A program made the translations under genes and the position numbers. From Diplosphaera chodatii (taxonomy: Eukaryota > Chlorophyta > Trebouxiophyceae > Prasiolales > Stichococcaceae): a stretch of DNA of 64,000 bases. Shown here piece after piece: positions 63,865 to 64,000 of this stretch (position 1 is its first letter; the number at the start of each line of letters is the position of its first letter). Below the pieces are notes generated by a model. That model had not been told where the DNA came from. It saw only the letters and a list, made by a program, of their open reading frames with translations, and made no database searches. Location: NCBI GenBank assembly GCA_032358165.1, contig JAALGY010000053.1:1-64000 (forward strand). Reading direction: 5' to 3'.

Positions 63865-64000
63865 GTGCGCCTGTGCAGCAAACCGAACATCCAGGGTTGC
63901 CAAGAATGTCCAAGGAGGAGTCATGCAGTGATAGTCCAGGCTGAGCAGCATACAGATGTGACGATGCACCGAGGCAGTTGCCTGTTCGGCACTGCCTCAG
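63865..64000 (+). other. Intron of the truncated gene at the right edge
   Basis: Begins with GTGCGC after the last visible exon; no acceptor and coding continuation is evident before the window ends. Confidence 0.5.

Overview
The window is nuclear DNA from a GC-rich green alga. The best guess is a trebouxiophyte-like chlorophyte; this is inferred from gene architecture, not from a marker gene. Genes are packed 0.3-1 kb apart on both strands. They have many short GT-AG introns (mostly 100-250 nt, some near 45 nt) with TGCAG acceptors. The chlorophyte polyadenylation signal TGTAA follows several stop codons. Protein matches are to plant/algal housekeeping families. Gene models were built by hand from splice sites and frame continuity, so most exon junctions are phase-checked but none is confirmed by transcripts.

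Layout. 1-3480: a satellite array with a monomer of about 174 bp. 4.4-5.6 kb (-): an unidentified small-intron gene. 6.4-10.7 kb (-): a secreted protein with two EfeO/imelysin (M75) domains and a GPI-like tail. 11.2-16.7 kb (-): threonyl-tRNA synthetase. 17.1-22.8 kb (-): splicing factor CWC22, divergent from a PPR-like organelle protein at 23.2-28.8 kb (+). 29.5-35.6 kb (+): a three-domain multicopper oxidase. 36.5-40.3 kb (-): mitochondrial glutamate dehydrogenase. 41.6-43.3 kb (-): the ubiquitin E2 variant UEV1/MMS2, with a second copy of its last exon downstream. 43.8-47.9 kb (-): RBM39-like splicing factor. 48.3-50.0 kb (+): ribosomal protein uL22 (RPL17).

From 50 kb on, the region is recently rearranged. 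A block of about 2.6 kb (the last bases of RPL17 plus a convergent F-box/leucine-rich gene) is tandemly duplicated. It is followed by a glutamine/histidine-rich U-box gene with internal exon duplication and an apparent one-base frameshift, then by antisense open frames and an unidentified gene (59.4-61.2 kb). A truncated gene of unknown function runs off the right edge.

Functional themes: RNA splicing (CWC22, RBM39), translation (ThrRS, RPL17), ubiquitin signalling (UEV, U-box, F-box), and possible metal handling (EfeO-domain protein and multicopper oxidase, 19 kb apart). The most unusual items are the duplicated terminal exon of UEV, the double EfeO-domain protein, an oxidase with glutamine at the type-1 copper axial position, several GC-AG introns, and a palindromic polyadenylation element shared by convergent genes.
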